Positions 16,484-24,630 of a stretch of DNA of 33,681 nt are shown in pieces (the first letter of the stretch is position 1; the number at the start of each line of letters is the position of its first letter). The DNA is taken from contig JAPPOU010000140.1 in assembly GCA_028817795.1 (NCBI GenBank), forward strand, positions 1-33,681, written 5' to 3'. This DNA is from Alphaproteobacteria bacterium. GTDB lineage: Bacteria > Pseudomonadota > Alphaproteobacteria > Micavibrionales > UBA2020. The notes beneath the pieces are model-generated. The model had not been told where the DNA came from. It saw only the letters and a program-made list of their open reading frames with translations, and ran no database searches. The position numbers and the translations under genes are program-made.

Positions 16484-16508
16484 GTTCCCCGGAACAAGTT
16501 CGGGGAAC
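16484..16508. terminator. Strong hairpin between convergent genes
   Basis: GTTCCCCG and CGGGGAAC, 8-bp arms with a 9-nt loop that itself contains GAAC/GTT complementarity. It lies between the SDR gene and the convergent ankyrin gene. There is no T run after it, so it may be a terminator or an mRNA 3'-end stabiliser for either strand. Confidence 0.55.
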
Positions 16509-16542
16509 GAAAATTTATGAGTCTGTACCTAAATACAGGTAA

Positions 16543-17130
16543 CTATAGAATTCTACGGCGTATTTTTCGCTTTTTCACAGTGCCTTTTTCCGCAGCGTTC
16601 TTGAATGTCTGAACGGTTTCGGCGCGTTTACAAACGGCATCAACGGCCCAGTTATTTCTACGGAACTTGCTCAGTTTTTTGGTTATTTTGCCGCCGTGAT
16701 CTAAAAGGAGTTGGGTCATCTTGGGGTCTTTATAGGCGGTGGCATAGATAAGGGGTGATCCAAAAGTGTTTTCGTAGTTTGGATCGGCCCCGTTCTCCAA
16801 AAGAATGCGGGCGATATCCATGTGAAAGTTGCGGACAGCGATCATGAGCGGCGTGCCGGGGCTGCTTGTGGCATTGACGTCCGCGCCTTTATCAATCAAC
16901 GCGCTGACGATTTCGTTTTGGCCGTTACGCGCCGCATAGTGCAGGGCGCGCATATAGGCAGCTCCAAAATCCCAGTCCCGCGCATTCACGTGAACGCCAT
17001 CCTCAATCAGTTGCAGACATAAGCCGGCATCACAGACGTCAGGGACTTTGCTGAGCTCTGACAGCAGACGCCGCGTATTTTGCGCTGTTTTTTGTTCCGC
17101 TTTCGATCTGAATATATCCAACAAAGCCAT
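16543..17130 (-). CDS. Ankyrin repeat protein A with KGT/RKI tail (195 aa)
   Basis: An N-terminal cap (LLSELSKVPDVCDAGLCLQL) is followed by about three ankyrin repeats (residues 60-155, for example ALHYAARNGQNEIVSALIDK and LMIAVRNFHMDIARILLENG). The protein ends in the tail FKNAAEKGTVKKRKIRRR. The same cap and tail occur in four other genes of this window. No signal peptide is visible. Ankyrin repeats bind proteins; the partner is unknown. It has its own promoter (17152-17180) and an upstream GGAAGGA region. It is monocistronic, unlike the four paired paralogues. Cytoplasmic regulator or secreted effector are both possible. Confidence 0.9.
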   Translation of the reverse strand: MALLDIFRSKAEQKTAQNTRRLLSELSKVPDVCDAGLCLQLIEDGVHVNARDWDFGAAYMRALHYAARNGQNEIVSALIDKGADVNATSSPGTPLMIAVRNFHMDIARILLENGADPNYENTFGSPLIYATAYKDPKMTQLLLDHGGKITKKLSKFRRNNWAVDAVCKRAETVQTFKNAAEKGTVKKRKIRRRIL

Positions 17131-17151
17131 AGCCTTATCCTTCCGGCCTGT

Positions 17152-17180
17152 AATGTAGCAGATCGAAAGTAGATTGTCAA
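17152..17180 (-). promoter_or_regulatory. Sigma-70 promoter of ankyrin gene A
   Basis: Perfect TTGACA (17180-17175), 17-bp spacer and TACATT (17157-17152) on the minus strand. The leader is about 15-20 nt and includes the ribosome-binding site GGAAGGA. Confidence 0.75.
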
Positions 17181-17192
17181 TATTATGTTAAT

Positions 17193-17525
17193 TTATTGAG
17201 GCTTGGGTGGCGCGTTGTTTTTTATTTGCCGTTTGTAAGCCTTTTCACGGGCCAGATATTGCTGGATGCGGATTTCGACGATTTGCGCAATGCTCATACC
17301 AGATGCAGAGAACGAGGGATGGTCGTTTACAAACTCTTGCCCGGAGGGTTTTTTTGGGTTTTCCGCTTTTTCCTTGAACGCGGCTTTCAAATCCTCCACC
17401 GGGTTTGATCGTGGCGCGGCATCTTGTGCGAAAGACTGTGCCAGGGTGCGCGGCCCTTGCATCACATCTTCCTGCGCGGGCGGCGGGTTTTCATCTTTCT
17501 TTTTCTTTTTGCCAAAGGGCCACAT
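17193..17525 (-). CDS. Small Lys-rich hypothetical protein (110 aa)
   Basis: The N-terminus MWPFGKKKKKDENPPP is a charged, proline-rich start often seen on uncharacterised alphaproteobacterial proteins. A helical, probably coiled C-terminal half includes SIAQIVEIRIQQYLAREKAY. There is no signal peptide or membrane helix. The frame is open from 17561, which would overlap the upstream gene by 28 bp; ATG 17525 is 8 bp after that gene's stop and was preferred. Co-transcribed with the 17534-18085 gene. Function unknown. Confidence 0.7.
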   Translation of the reverse strand: MWPFGKKKKKDENPPPAQEDVMQGPRTLAQSFAQDAAPRSNPVEDLKAAFKEKAENPKKPSGQEFVNDHPSFSASGMSIAQIVEIRIQQYLAREKAYKRQIKNNAPPKPQ

Positions 17526-17533
17526 GGCCCTGT

Positions 17534-18085
17534 TTATACGCGCCAGCCGTTGATTTTGCAATAAAGGTCCAGCCCGTCCAAAAGGTTCTGGCGCGACGTG
17601 CCCTTCCTGACGCGGCGGCTCTTGTCGCTTTCGCCAAGAGACAGGCCAAAAACAAGAATATCAACAATCATGGCATGGCGGATCTTTTCCCGGTGGCATT
17701 CTTTTGTCCATGCGATATAGCGTTTTATTTGACGCGCATGGAATTCTGAGGCGTTCCCGCCCCCGGTGGAAGGAATGCGCTGCCAGTCCGATGTCGTAAA
17801 CCCCAGTCCGCGCCCCAGCGCTTCGTAGGCAGCGGCAATGTGCAATGCGGCGTCTTGCTGCGCGGGTGAAAAAGCTGCCCACAGCCGTGCATCGACAATG
17901 CGGCGGCGGCTTGTGTCCTGCTGGCGCGTGGCAGAAAGGCGCACGGTGACGGTTTCAGATGGTGCTTGCGCCTCTTGAAAGTCGTGCGGTGTTTTCTTTC
18001 CTTGTTTTTTCCGGGTCCACCGGGGTTTCCAGTCCGACCAAGGGTCGGTGGATGGCGTGCGTTCTCTGTCATCTGCGACGATCAT
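17534..18085 (-). CDS. Hypothetical protein next to an XRE/S24-like regulator (183 aa)
   Basis: The first 60 residues are charged and likely disordered. From about residue 70, SRRRIVDARLWAAFSPAQQD and AALHIAAAYEALGRGLGF form a helical domain. The C-terminus (RKGTSRQNLLDGLDLYCKIN) looks like a second helical element and mildly recalls DUF6456-type alphaproteobacterial proteins, but I cannot assign it. The open frame extends to 18187; ATG 18085 has an exact AAAGGAGGTC ribosome-binding site, so it was chosen. Divergent from the regulator, with the intervening region carrying a 17-bp dyad. Confidence 0.8.
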   Translation of the reverse strand: MIVADDRERTPSTDPWSDWKPRWTRKKQGKKTPHDFQEAQAPSETVTVRLSATRQQDTSRRRIVDARLWAAFSPAQQDAALHIAAAYEALGRGLGFTTSDWQRIPSTGGGNASEFHARQIKRYIAWTKECHREKIRHAMIVDILVFGLSLGESDKSRRVRKGTSRQNLLDGLDLYCKINGWRV

Positions 18086-18139
18086 GCAATGACCTCCTTT
18101 GTTGTCCACAAGCCAGCCAGGCGATTCGGGATAAATAAT

Positions 18140-18156
18140 ATTGCGATATGCGCAAT
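18140..18156. promoter_or_regulatory. Candidate operator, 17-bp dyad
   Basis: ATTGCG and CGCAAT separated by ATATG, in the gap between two divergent genes, one encoding an HTH regulator. A further half-site ATTGCG lies at 18229-18234, close to the regulator start. This is the layout of an autoregulated divergent promoter, but binding is inferred only. Confidence 0.4.
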
Positions 18157-18247
18157 CATGAGTCCAGTAAAATTTCTTTTTTCGCATGAAAATGGAAAAA
18201 ATAACACTATTTTACAATTGGATACAAAATTGCGCTTTTAACATTTT

Positions 18248-18928
18248 ATGAAATCGCATACATTAAAAAGCATGACCCGCATTTATGAGAAGATCAGGCA
18301 GGCGCTGGAGGCAACGCCGGGCCTCACGCAAAAAGGGTTGGCGGCACGCATGGGGTTAAATCCGGCAGCAGTCAACCGCATGCTCTATGGCCGCCGGAAT
18401 ATCATGGCCGAGGAAATTCCCATTATTGAAGATTATCTGGGCATGGCGTTGTCACTTGCGCCGTCATCCGGGGTTGATGTGGAATATACGCAGGATAAAA
18501 GCAAAACGGTGGCCCGCCATCGCGGCGGCATGGCCGATGTTGGTGGCAGCGCCTCTGCGTTGTCTGCCGTGCCGGTCTATAATGCGGGCGGCGCGGCGGG
18601 TGGGTTGGTGCGCGGACCATCTCCCGTTGACTGGGCGGCGCGGCATCCAGCGCAGGCGCAGATTCTTGACGCCTATGCCGTTTATTATATGGGGGGTGAC
18701 ATGGCACCCCGTTATTTCCGGGGCGAGCTGGTGTATCTCCACCCCGGTCGTCCGGCAAAGGCGGACAATGATGTTCTTTTAACCCTGGCATCAGGGCAAA
18801 CGCTGCTGCGGCGCGTTATTGCAGATGATGGAAAAATATTGCGAGTGGCAATGTATAACCCTGCTACCGAAGAAACGGTACGCCATGCCGATATTAAAGA
18901 CAGCGCCCTTGTTCTGGCCCGTGGGTAA
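18248..18928 (+). CDS. XRE-type regulator with degenerate S24 (LexA/CI-like) domain (226 aa)
   Basis: The N-terminal helix-turn-helix (GLTQKGLAARMGLNPAAVNR, about residues 25-44, then MLYGRRNI) is of the XRE/Cro type. The C-terminal domain (about 135-226) follows the S24 fold, with YYMGGDMAPRYFRGELVYL and TLLRRVI. The serine of the GxSM motif is replaced by Asp, and the lysine of the VKR motif by Arg, so self-cleavage as in LexA is unlikely. It may be a repressor that responds differently or not at all to RecA. ATG 18248 or 18272 could be the start; neither has a strong ribosome-binding site. Confidence 0.85.
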   Translation: MKSHTLKSMTRIYEKIRQALEATPGLTQKGLAARMGLNPAAVNRMLYGRRNIMAEEIPIIEDYLGMALSLAPSSGVDVEYTQDKSKTVARHRGGMADVGGSASALSAVPVYNAGGAAGGLVRGPSPVDWAARHPAQAQILDAYAVYYMGGDMAPRYFRGELVYLHPGRPAKADNDVLLTLASGQTLLRRVIADDGKILRVAMYNPATEETVRHADIKDSALVLARG

Positions 18929-18931
18929 ACA

Positions 18932-19765
18932 TTAAGGCGTATTATTGTTGCTCTTTTTAAGCCGTGCAGCGCGGGCGGCGCGGCGTTTTTTTGCGGCTTC
19001 CGCTTGCACGGCGGACCGGAATTCTTGCTGCGGCGATGCCGGGCTGTTTTGATTGGCGGCGAGAGGCGCAGGGGCGGGTGCTGTGTAAGACGCGCCGCTG
19101 TCTTCGGCCAGCTTTTGTTTGATTTTATTTGCCTTGTTTTTTGCAACCTTAATGCCAATGCCGGTTGCGATCATGCCGACAGCGACAGCGCCTAAAGCGA
19201 CAGGTGCAGCAGCAGCGGCGGACAGGCCAAGGGCCGCGCCACCAGCGACAACGGTTGATTGAACAGCGCCTGCAAATCCGGTTGGAAGCCACGCCGTGTA
19301 AAAAGATGCGGCCGTGATGCCTGCAGCGCCTGTGCCGGCGGCAAGGCCAGCAAAACCCGTCCACCGTGCCGCCGTGGATAGGCCCAGCAACACTCTTTGG
19401 CCCGTGCGGCGCAGCGCGTTTCCGATGCGCTGCTTCAAAGGGGGCTTGTTTTCCTGTGTGCTGATATAGGATTTCATCATGCGCGATGATTTCAAGACTT
19501 GCCCGTTGTTGAAGGCGCGATAGCCGAAAAACCCGCCGCCCAGCAACGACGCGCCGCTAAAAATCCAGCCTGTAAAGGGAATGGGTACATAGCCGCCAAT
19601 TGTACTGATGGCGGCAGCAGCGCCGATACCAATGGCGATATTGCGCGCCATCGCGCGGGATTCCAGTCTGGCCGTGTCATCATCGCTTCCCAGCGCCTTG
19701 AAAAAACCTTTGGTGTATTGCCAGCCGTACCACAGGCGGCCATGGGGTTTATTGCTTTGAGCCAT
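18932..19765 (-). CDS. Gly/Ala-rich membrane protein, hypothetical (277 aa)
   Basis: Two hydrophobic blocks are visible: residues about 43-85 (AIGIGAAAAISTIGGYVPIP and a following GWIFSGASLLGGGFFGYR) and about 125-205, rich in Ala/Gly, together giving perhaps four to five membrane segments. The C-terminal 60 residues are soluble, Ala/Pro-rich and strongly basic (KKRRAARAARLKK). Its stop is 4 bp from the convergent regulator stop. A clear promoter lies at 19802-19830. No family recognised; a membrane anchor or glycine-zipper type protein is possible. Confidence 0.8.
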   Translation of the reverse strand: MAQSNKPHGRLWYGWQYTKGFFKALGSDDDTARLESRAMARNIAIGIGAAAAISTIGGYVPIPFTGWIFSGASLLGGGFFGYRAFNNGQVLKSSRMMKSYISTQENKPPLKQRIGNALRRTGQRVLLGLSTAARWTGFAGLAAGTGAAGITAASFYTAWLPTGFAGAVQSTVVAGGAALGLSAAAAAPVALGAVAVGMIATGIGIKVAKNKANKIKQKLAEDSGASYTAPAPAPLAANQNSPASPQQEFRSAVQAEAAKKRRAARAARLKKSNNNTP

Positions 19766-19801
19766 TGTGTCTACTACCTTGCTTCATGATCTGTTGCGGG
19801 C

Positions 19802-19830
19802 ATTCTAGATGTTTTAAGATATTATGTCAA
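19802..19830 (-). promoter_or_regulatory. Sigma-70 promoter of the membrane protein gene
   Basis: TTGACA (19830-19825), a 17-bp spacer and TAGAAT (19807-19802), both close to consensus. The -35 box overlaps the 3' end of the upstream 77-aa gene. Confidence 0.78.
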
Positions 19831-20060
19831 GCTATTTTTGCCCGCTCTTCCGGCTGTACGTAGGTGATATCATAGCCTTGGTGGTATCCCGGCGTGACGA
19901 CACGGCCAAAAAGATCGTGTTCCAGGTAAAGCCCGCCCAGATGTTCGACCAGCATGGGGCGTCCCGGTTTAAACATGACGCGCCCGACAGTATAAGCCAA
20001 ATTGCCGTTCAAGGTTTCGCACAACCTTAAGGGGAAGAGTGTGATGTGTGTTTTCCGCAT
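19827..20060 (-). CDS. Small hypothetical protein (77 aa)
   Basis: Starts MRKTHITLFPLRLCETLNGN and contains VGRVMFKPGRPMLVEHLGGL. It is a compact, slightly basic protein without signal peptide or membrane helix. ATG 20060 has AAGG about 10 nt upstream; a longer open frame reaches 20120. An overlapping plus-strand frame (19824-20030) looks less protein-like. A CtrA-type box lies about 75 bp upstream. Whether it is coding is plausible, not certain. Confidence 0.55.
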   Translation of the reverse strand: MRKTHITLFPLRLCETLNGNLAYTVGRVMFKPGRPMLVEHLGGLYLEHDLFGRVVTPGYHQGYDITYVQPEERAKIA

Positions 20061-20135
20061 ATTTTTATAGCCTTGTCCAAAAATAACAGTTGTTAAAGGG
20101 TGTTGCGGATAGCACAGCAAGATGCAGGAAAAAGG

Positions 20136-20150
20136 TTAACAAAGTGTTAA
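20136..20150. promoter_or_regulatory. CtrA-type box TTAA-N7-TTAA
   Basis: TTAACAAAGTGTTAA, an exact match to the full CtrA site (TTAA, seven bases, TTAA). It is intergenic, upstream of the 77-aa gene and downstream of the acetyltransferase. Such short AT-rich sites occur by chance, so binding needs proof. Confidence 0.45.
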
Positions 20151-20205
20151 AATTTCATAACGTGGCAAAAATAATAATAATGTTCAGTAAAAACAACGCA
20201 TTAAA

Positions 20206-20697
20206 CTAGAGGTTGTGTATCATTTTGAGGGTGAGCAGGTCGTCAACCGGGCGGATATCACCTTTTTTAAGCGGTATGTCGTCATACGTTGCGCCGAATC
20301 CGTCGGGCATGAACCCCATCCCCGTATAAAGGCGCTGCGCTGCGCCAAAGCTTGCGGGCAGGGCAACGCTGATCCCAATGGTCATGTGCCCTTTTTCTTT
20401 GGCGTGCTGCATGCAGGCGTGGACAAGCGCCGTGCCAATACCCTGTTTTCTGTGGTCCGGCACAACGCAAAGGTCTTGTATTTCCGGTATGCCGGCCTGC
20501 CGGAAATACGCATAGGCCGGAGAAAAGTTAAGGTGCACATATCCCGCGTTGTGCGGGCCTGTCGTTGCAATGAAAACGGTACGCTGCGCAAGAGCGCGTT
20601 TGAAATAGGTTGCGCCATGATGGTCTTGCATGTGCCGGGATATATCAACCAGGGCCGGGATATCACTTTGTGTTGCTATGCGGATATCACACGACAT
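20206..20697 (-). CDS. GNAT family N-acetyltransferase (163 aa)
   Basis: Acetyl-CoA-dependent acetyltransferase. Motif A is QDLCVVPDHRKQGIGTALV (74-92) with the pyrophosphate-binding R/Q-G-x-G. AAQRLYTGMGFMPDG is the motif B region with the usual Tyr. The substrate is not predictable. It begins 8 bp downstream of the ribokinase gene stop and is probably co-transcribed. Length is normal for a single-domain GNAT. Confidence 0.88.
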   Translation of the reverse strand: MSCDIRIATQSDIPALVDISRHMQDHHGATYFKRALAQRTVFIATTGPHNAGYVHLNFSPAYAYFRQAGIPEIQDLCVVPDHRKQGIGTALVHACMQHAKEKGHMTIGISVALPASFGAAQRLYTGMGFMPDGFGATYDDIPLKKGDIRPVDDLLTLKMIHNL

Positions 20698-20705
20698 GCG
20701 ATGGA

Positions 20706-21632
20706 TTAAGATATCTTTTCTGCGGCGGGCACTTTTTCAAGCGCTGTGGTAATATCTTCCAAAAACGGCATGCCAGCCTGTGCGGACAGGCCAAGGCACG
20801 ACAAGCTTGCGCCGACAGAGGCATGCCGCAGGGCTGCCAGCCAGTCTTGCCCCGCCTGCAGGCAGGCGGCAAAGATGCCGCAAAACGCATCGCCTGCGCC
20901 TGTCGTATCGACGACTTCGACGGGCAGGGGGGCTTGGCGGTATAAAGCACCGTCCTTAACAGCGATGGAGCCTTTTTCTTCCAGTGTGATAATGCAAACA
21001 TTATTGGCGCGGCTGGATAATGCGTGGGCCAGCTCCTCCGGCGTTTTGGCGGATAAACCCAGTTCTTGCGCTAATTGCAGCGCCTCGATTTCATTGACGA
21101 TGACGTAATCGACAAGGCAGACCATGTCTTCCGTGACGCCGGCGGCGGGCGAGGCGTTAAAAATCGACGTCGCGCCGCCCTGTTTTGCGCGTGACAAGAC
21201 AGACAGCGTTTCTGCCGGCATCGTTTCCATTTGCACCAAAATAATGTTCTTGGAAGAAAACACTTCATCGGGCAATTGATCGGAGGTGGCGTCAAGGTTG
21301 GCGCCCGGCGCGGTCATCACCATGTTGGCGCCGTGCCGGTCGACAGCGATGGTGGCGCAGCCCGTGGGGCGCTCTGAAATGGCGATGCCCGATGTCCAGA
21401 TGCTTTGTGATTTTAAATTATTGATGCTGCGGCGGCCAAAGGCGTCATCGCCCACTTTGCCGACCATGGCGACTTTGGCCCCGGCGCGGACGGCGGCAAC
21501 GGCCTGATTGGCCCCCTTGCCGCCCGTGCGGCTCAGGTAGTCGGCAGCACTGGGCACCGTTTCCCCCGGCTTGGGGAAATGGTCCACAGGCATCACGATG
21601 TCGATATTCATGGAGCCGAAAACAAAAATCAT
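20706..21632 (-). CDS. rbsK: Ribokinase (PfkB family), 308 aa
   Basis: Phosphorylates ribose to ribose 5-phosphate. It has the N-terminal substrate motif GGKGANQA (37-44), the FGSMNIDIV start, and the catalytic and anion-hole motif VVDTTGAGDAFCG near residue 250. Ribokinase is the best match within the PfkB family, but another sugar or nucleoside is possible because no ribose transporter lies nearby. The gene is first in a leftward pair with the GNAT gene and is divergent from hemA over a 162-bp gap. Confidence 0.88.
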   Translation of the reverse strand: MIFVFGSMNIDIVMPVDHFPKPGETVPSAADYLSRTGGKGANQAVAAVRAGAKVAMVGKVGDDAFGRRSINNLKSQSIWTSGIAISERPTGCATIAVDRHGANMVMTAPGANLDATSDQLPDEVFSSKNIILVQMETMPAETLSVLSRAKQGGATSIFNASPAAGVTEDMVCLVDYVIVNEIEALQLAQELGLSAKTPEELAHALSSRANNVCIITLEEKGSIAVKDGALYRQAPLPVEVVDTTGAGDAFCGIFAACLQAGQDWLAALRHASVGASLSCLGLSAQAGMPFLEDITTALEKVPAAEKIS

Positions 21633-21794
21633 AAGGCCGTCCCTTTCAAAGGACAGCTTAGAACTGCCGGGCGTTTGGGTCTACATCAATCATGCAGCAT
21701 AGTATTATGTGCAAAAATGAGGATTGTCAGCCGCTGCCAAGGGGTGTAAACAGGTGTTACGGAAGAAATAACAATAATTCTAAGGTGGTAAAGC
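21633..21794. promoter_or_regulatory. Divergent rbsK-hemA intergenic region
   Basis: 162 bp that must hold both promoters. For hemA, TTGTCA (21724-21729) with a weak TAAACA -10 (21747-21752) at 17 bp is the best I can read; no convincing rbsK promoter is visible. An AAGGTGG ribosome-binding site lies before the hemA start. No FNR-type dyad found. Confidence 0.35.
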
Positions 21795-23090
21795 ATGTCC
21801 ACATCCAAAAGCAGCAAGACATCCGCCATGCGTTTTTACGACAGTTTTTTTGATAACCGTCTTGCGGATTTGCATCGCGAGGGGCGGTATCGCGTCTTTG
21901 CCGATCTGGAGCGTCGGGCGGGCTCTTTTCCCAAGGCCCTGTACCGTGATGACAATGGCCATGAAAAAACCGTGACCATCTGGTGCAGTAACGATTATTT
22001 GGGCATGGGCCAGCACCCCAAGGTTTTGGACGCCATGTGCGCGGCAACGCGGACAGCGGGCGCGGGCGCTGGCGGCACGCGCAATATTTCGGGCACAACG
22101 CATTACCACGTCACGCTTGAAGACGAGCTTGCAATCCTGCACGGCAAGGAAGCGGCGCTGTTATTTACATCGGGGTATATTTCAAATGAAGCGACGCTGA
22201 GCACCGTGGCAAAGGTCTTGCCCGATTGCGTTATCTTTTCGGATGCGCAAAACCATGCTTCGATGATTCAAGGGATACGGGCGTCGGGGTGCGAGAAATA
22301 TATCTTCCGCCATAACGATTTGGCACATCTGGAATCGCTTTTGTCCGCAACGGAGCGCTGCCGCCCGAAAATTATCGCATTTGAATCTGTGTATTCGATG
22401 GACGGCGATATCGCGCCTATTGGGAAAATTTGTGATTTGGCCGAAAAATACGGTGCGCTCACCTATCTTGACGAAGTCCATGCTGTCGGCATGTACGGCG
22501 ATCATGGCGCGGGCGTGGCGGAACGTGATGGTGTAATGGACCGGCTTGATATTATCGAAGGCACGTTGGGTAAGGCTTTTGGCGTAATGGGCGGGTATAT
22601 TGCCAGCTCCAAGGCGATTGTGGATGTTGTGCGCTCCTATGCGCCCAGCTTTATTTTTACAACGTCTTTGCCGCCCGCCGTTTTAGCCGCTGCGACAGCG
22701 AGCATCCGGCACTTAAAGGAATCGCAGGAAGAGCGAAAACAGCATCAATTGCGCGCGCAGCAAACGCGTGACAGGCTTTTGGCCGCAGGTCTGCCCGTCA
22801 TGATGGCCGACAGCCATATTGTGCCCGTGATGGTGGGCGACCCGCGCCTGTGCAAAGAGGCGAGTGATGTTTTATTGGAAGAACATGACATTTACGTGCA
22901 GCCCATTAACTATCCGACCGTGGCGCGGGGCACGGAACGGTTACGCTTTACGCCATCGCCCCTGCATACGGCAGAGGATATCGAACATCTGGCGCAGGCA
23001 TTGGCGCAGGTGTTTTCTGAACTGGGCTTGAAAAAATCTGCGGAAGTCACGCCGATATCTACGGCGTCAGCGCATCGCCGAGCGTCTTGA
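21795..23090 (+). CDS. hemA: 5-aminolevulinate synthase HemA (431 aa)
   Basis: PLP enzyme of the C4 (Shemin) pathway joining glycine and succinyl-CoA, the first committed heme step in Alphaproteobacteria. The PLP lysine is K260 in [26 protein letters not shown] supplies the ring-stacking region, with D226 and H229. [16 protein letters not shown] is the substrate segment. About 35 residues after the last catalytic block form a Ser/Ala-rich C-terminal end. The 3' end overlaps the convergent secreted-protein gene by 32 bp. It complements hemE, hemH and hemJ at the other side of the window. Confidence 0.97.
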   Translation: MSTSKSSKTSAMRFYDSFFDNRLADLHREGRYRVFADLERRAGSFPKALYRDDNGHEKTVTIWCSNDYLGMGQHPKVLDAMCAATRTAGAGAGGTRNISGTTHYHVTLEDELAILHGKEAALLFTSGYISNEATLSTVAKVLPDCVIFSDAQNHASMIQGIRASGCEKYIFRHNDLAHLESLLSATERCRPKIIAFESVYSMDGDIAPIGKICDLAEKYGALTYLDEVHAVGMYGDHGAGVAERDGVMDRLDIIEGTLGKAFGVMGGYIASSKAIVDVVRSYAPSFIFTTSLPPAVLAAATASIRHLKESQEERKQHQLRAQQTRDRLLAAGLPVMMADSHIVPVMVGDPRLCKEASDVLLEEHDIYVQPINYPTVARGTERLRFTPSPLHTAEDIEHLAQALAQVFSELGLKKSAEVTPISTASAHRRAS

Positions 23091-23601
23091 AAAAGCCTTT
23101 TTTACGCTTTGTTTTTTTTAGTTTTGCTTTGATGGCGGCAAGATCATCGCGGGCCGTATCCAGCGCCTTTGTGCCGCCGCACAGGCCCCCGACATCAAAG
23201 GTGCCGTCCGGAAACCTGTAAAGACTTTCGGGCATCCATGTGAAATCTTCGCGTTCATAGGCAAAGACCAAATATGTCCCGCCTTTTTCAAAGGGGTGGC
23301 CTGTGCAGGTATGTCGCGTCAGGCTGGTGTGCAGGGTAAATGTTTTTTTATCATCGTCCACGCCCTTAAAAGGGGTTTGGATATCAAACGTCACGGCAAC
23401 GGGTAGGTCTTTTTGCCCGGTGCGGTTATATTTTGGCAAGGTGGTGATATCTGTAACGGTGGCTGTCAATACGGCATCTGCCTGTTGCCAGCGTATATCA
23501 AAGCTTTTTTCAGTGCAGGCGCACGGTGTGGGCGCTTGTCCGCTGGCCGGAAGCGGAAAAAACATGCAAAAAGATAAAAAAATGAATAAAAACCTGTTCA
23601 T
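23059..23601 (-). CDS. Secreted Cys-containing protein, possible TIMP-like fold (180 aa)
   Basis: [20 protein letters not shown] is a signal peptide ending near ASGQA. The mature protein starts with [20 protein letters not shown], then beta-rich [11 protein letters not shown] and [14 protein letters not shown], and a [10 protein letters not shown] segment. The N-terminal CxC with an adaVxxxxV strand and later cysteines recalls bacterial TIMP/netrin-like OB-fold proteins; this is a resemblance, not a proven assignment. The C-terminus is Lys-rich. Its last 32 bp overlap the hemA 3' end on the other strand. Confidence 0.82.
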   Translation of the reverse strand: MNRFLFIFLSFCMFFPLPASGQAPTPCACTEKSFDIRWQQADAVLTATVTDITTLPKYNRTGQKDLPVAVTFDIQTPFKGVDDDKKTFTLHTSLTRHTCTGHPFEKGGTYLVFAYEREDFTWMPESLYRFPDGTFDVGGLCGGTKALDTARDDLAAIKAKLKKTKRKKGFFKTLGDALTP

Positions 23602-23655
23602 TTTCAGCCCTAAAACCTCTTATATCAGTATATCAAGAAAATATGACAGGGTAAA

Positions 23656-24630
23656 ATGCACGACACCGCGCCATTGAAAAAGGATGATAAAATACAAGGC
23701 CTGCCTGCAATACCTGCGTCCGCACGGGCGGGGGTTGTCGCCATTGGCAATTTTGACGGCGTGCACAAAGGTCATCAAAAATTGATTGCAACAGCCCGCG
23801 CGCTTGCAGATGCGCAAGCAAGGCCGCTGGTTGTATTGACGTTCGATCCGCATCCGCGCCGTTATTTTCAGCCGGATGCGCCGCCTTTTTTATTAACGAT
23901 GCCTGCTGTTAAAGAAGCCTTGCTTAAAAAATGCGGCGTTGACCATGTTGTGCATGTTCCGTTTGATGCCGCCTTGGCCGGGCTTTCGGCAGAGGCGTTT
24001 ATTGCCGATGTTTTAACGGGGTTTTTGGATGCGCGGCATGTTGTGGTCGGGCATGATTTTGCCTTTGGCAAGAGGCGTGGCGGTTCCGTTGACACGCTGC
24101 GTCAGGCAAAAGCCTTTGGCGTGGATGTGCAAGAAGCGGTGTGCGGAAAAGATGACAGTGTCTATGCCTCCAGCCGTATTCGCGCCCATATTGCGGCAGG
24201 CGCGTTTGATGCTGCCGAAAGGCTTTTGGGGTGGCCATGGTGCATGGTGGGCCCGGTTTTGCATGGCGATAAGCGCGGGCGGGAAACCGGTTTCCCGACA
24301 GCGAACCAGGATATGGGGCTTTATGTGCGCCCCCCCTTTGGCATTTATGCCGTACGTGTGCAGGTCGCGGGGGAAACGATCTGGCGACACGGCGCGGCCA
24401 GTTTGGGCCTTCGCCCCATGTTTGCCGTGGATAGTCCGATTTTGGAAACGCATATTTTTGACTTCGATCGTGATATATATGGGAAAAAATTGAGAGTGCA
24501 ACCTGTGAAATTCCTTAGGCCCGAAGCCGTTTTTGACGGGCTGGACGCCTTAACGGCCCAAATACGGCAGGATTGCCTTAATGCCCGTGCTGTGCTTAAA
24601 CTTGCGGAAAATGAAGAGGGACTGCGGTGA
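23656..24630 (+). CDS. ribF: Bifunctional riboflavin kinase/FAD synthetase RibF (324 aa)
   Basis: Converts riboflavin to FMN and FMN to FAD. The N-terminal adenylyltransferase domain has GNFDGVHKGHQ (31-41) and TFDPHPRRYF. The C-terminal kinase domain has GRETGFPTAN (208-217) and LETHIFDFDRDIYGK. Length is normal. The stop overlaps the lspA GTG start by 4 bp. In several alphaproteobacteria ileS lies between ribF and lspA; here it is absent. Confidence 0.96.
   Translation: MHDTAPLKKDDKIQGLPAIPASARAGVVAIGNFDGVHKGHQKLIATARALADAQARPLVVLTFDPHPRRYFQPDAPPFLLTMPAVKEALLKKCGVDHVVHVPFDAALAGLSAEAFIADVLTGFLDARHVVVGHDFAFGKRRGGSVDTLRQAKAFGVDVQEAVCGKDDSVYASSRIRAHIAAGAFDAAERLLGWPWCMVGPVLHGDKRGRETGFPTANQDMGLYVRPPFGIYAVRVQVAGETIWRHGAASLGLRPMFAVDSPILETHIFDFDRDIYGKKLRVQPVKFLRPEAVFDGLDALTAQIRQDCLNARAVLKLAENEEGLR

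Noticed and set aside
16985..16998. ATTCACGTGAAC in ankyrin gene A as a fifth parS
   Set aside because: Only the inner 10 bp (TTCACGTGAA) match; the outer bases of the ParB site are wrong, so it is probably chance.
19824..20030. 68-aa plus-strand frame opposite the 77-aa gene
   Set aside because: Less protein-like and no ribosome-binding site; the minus frame was kept at moderate confidence.
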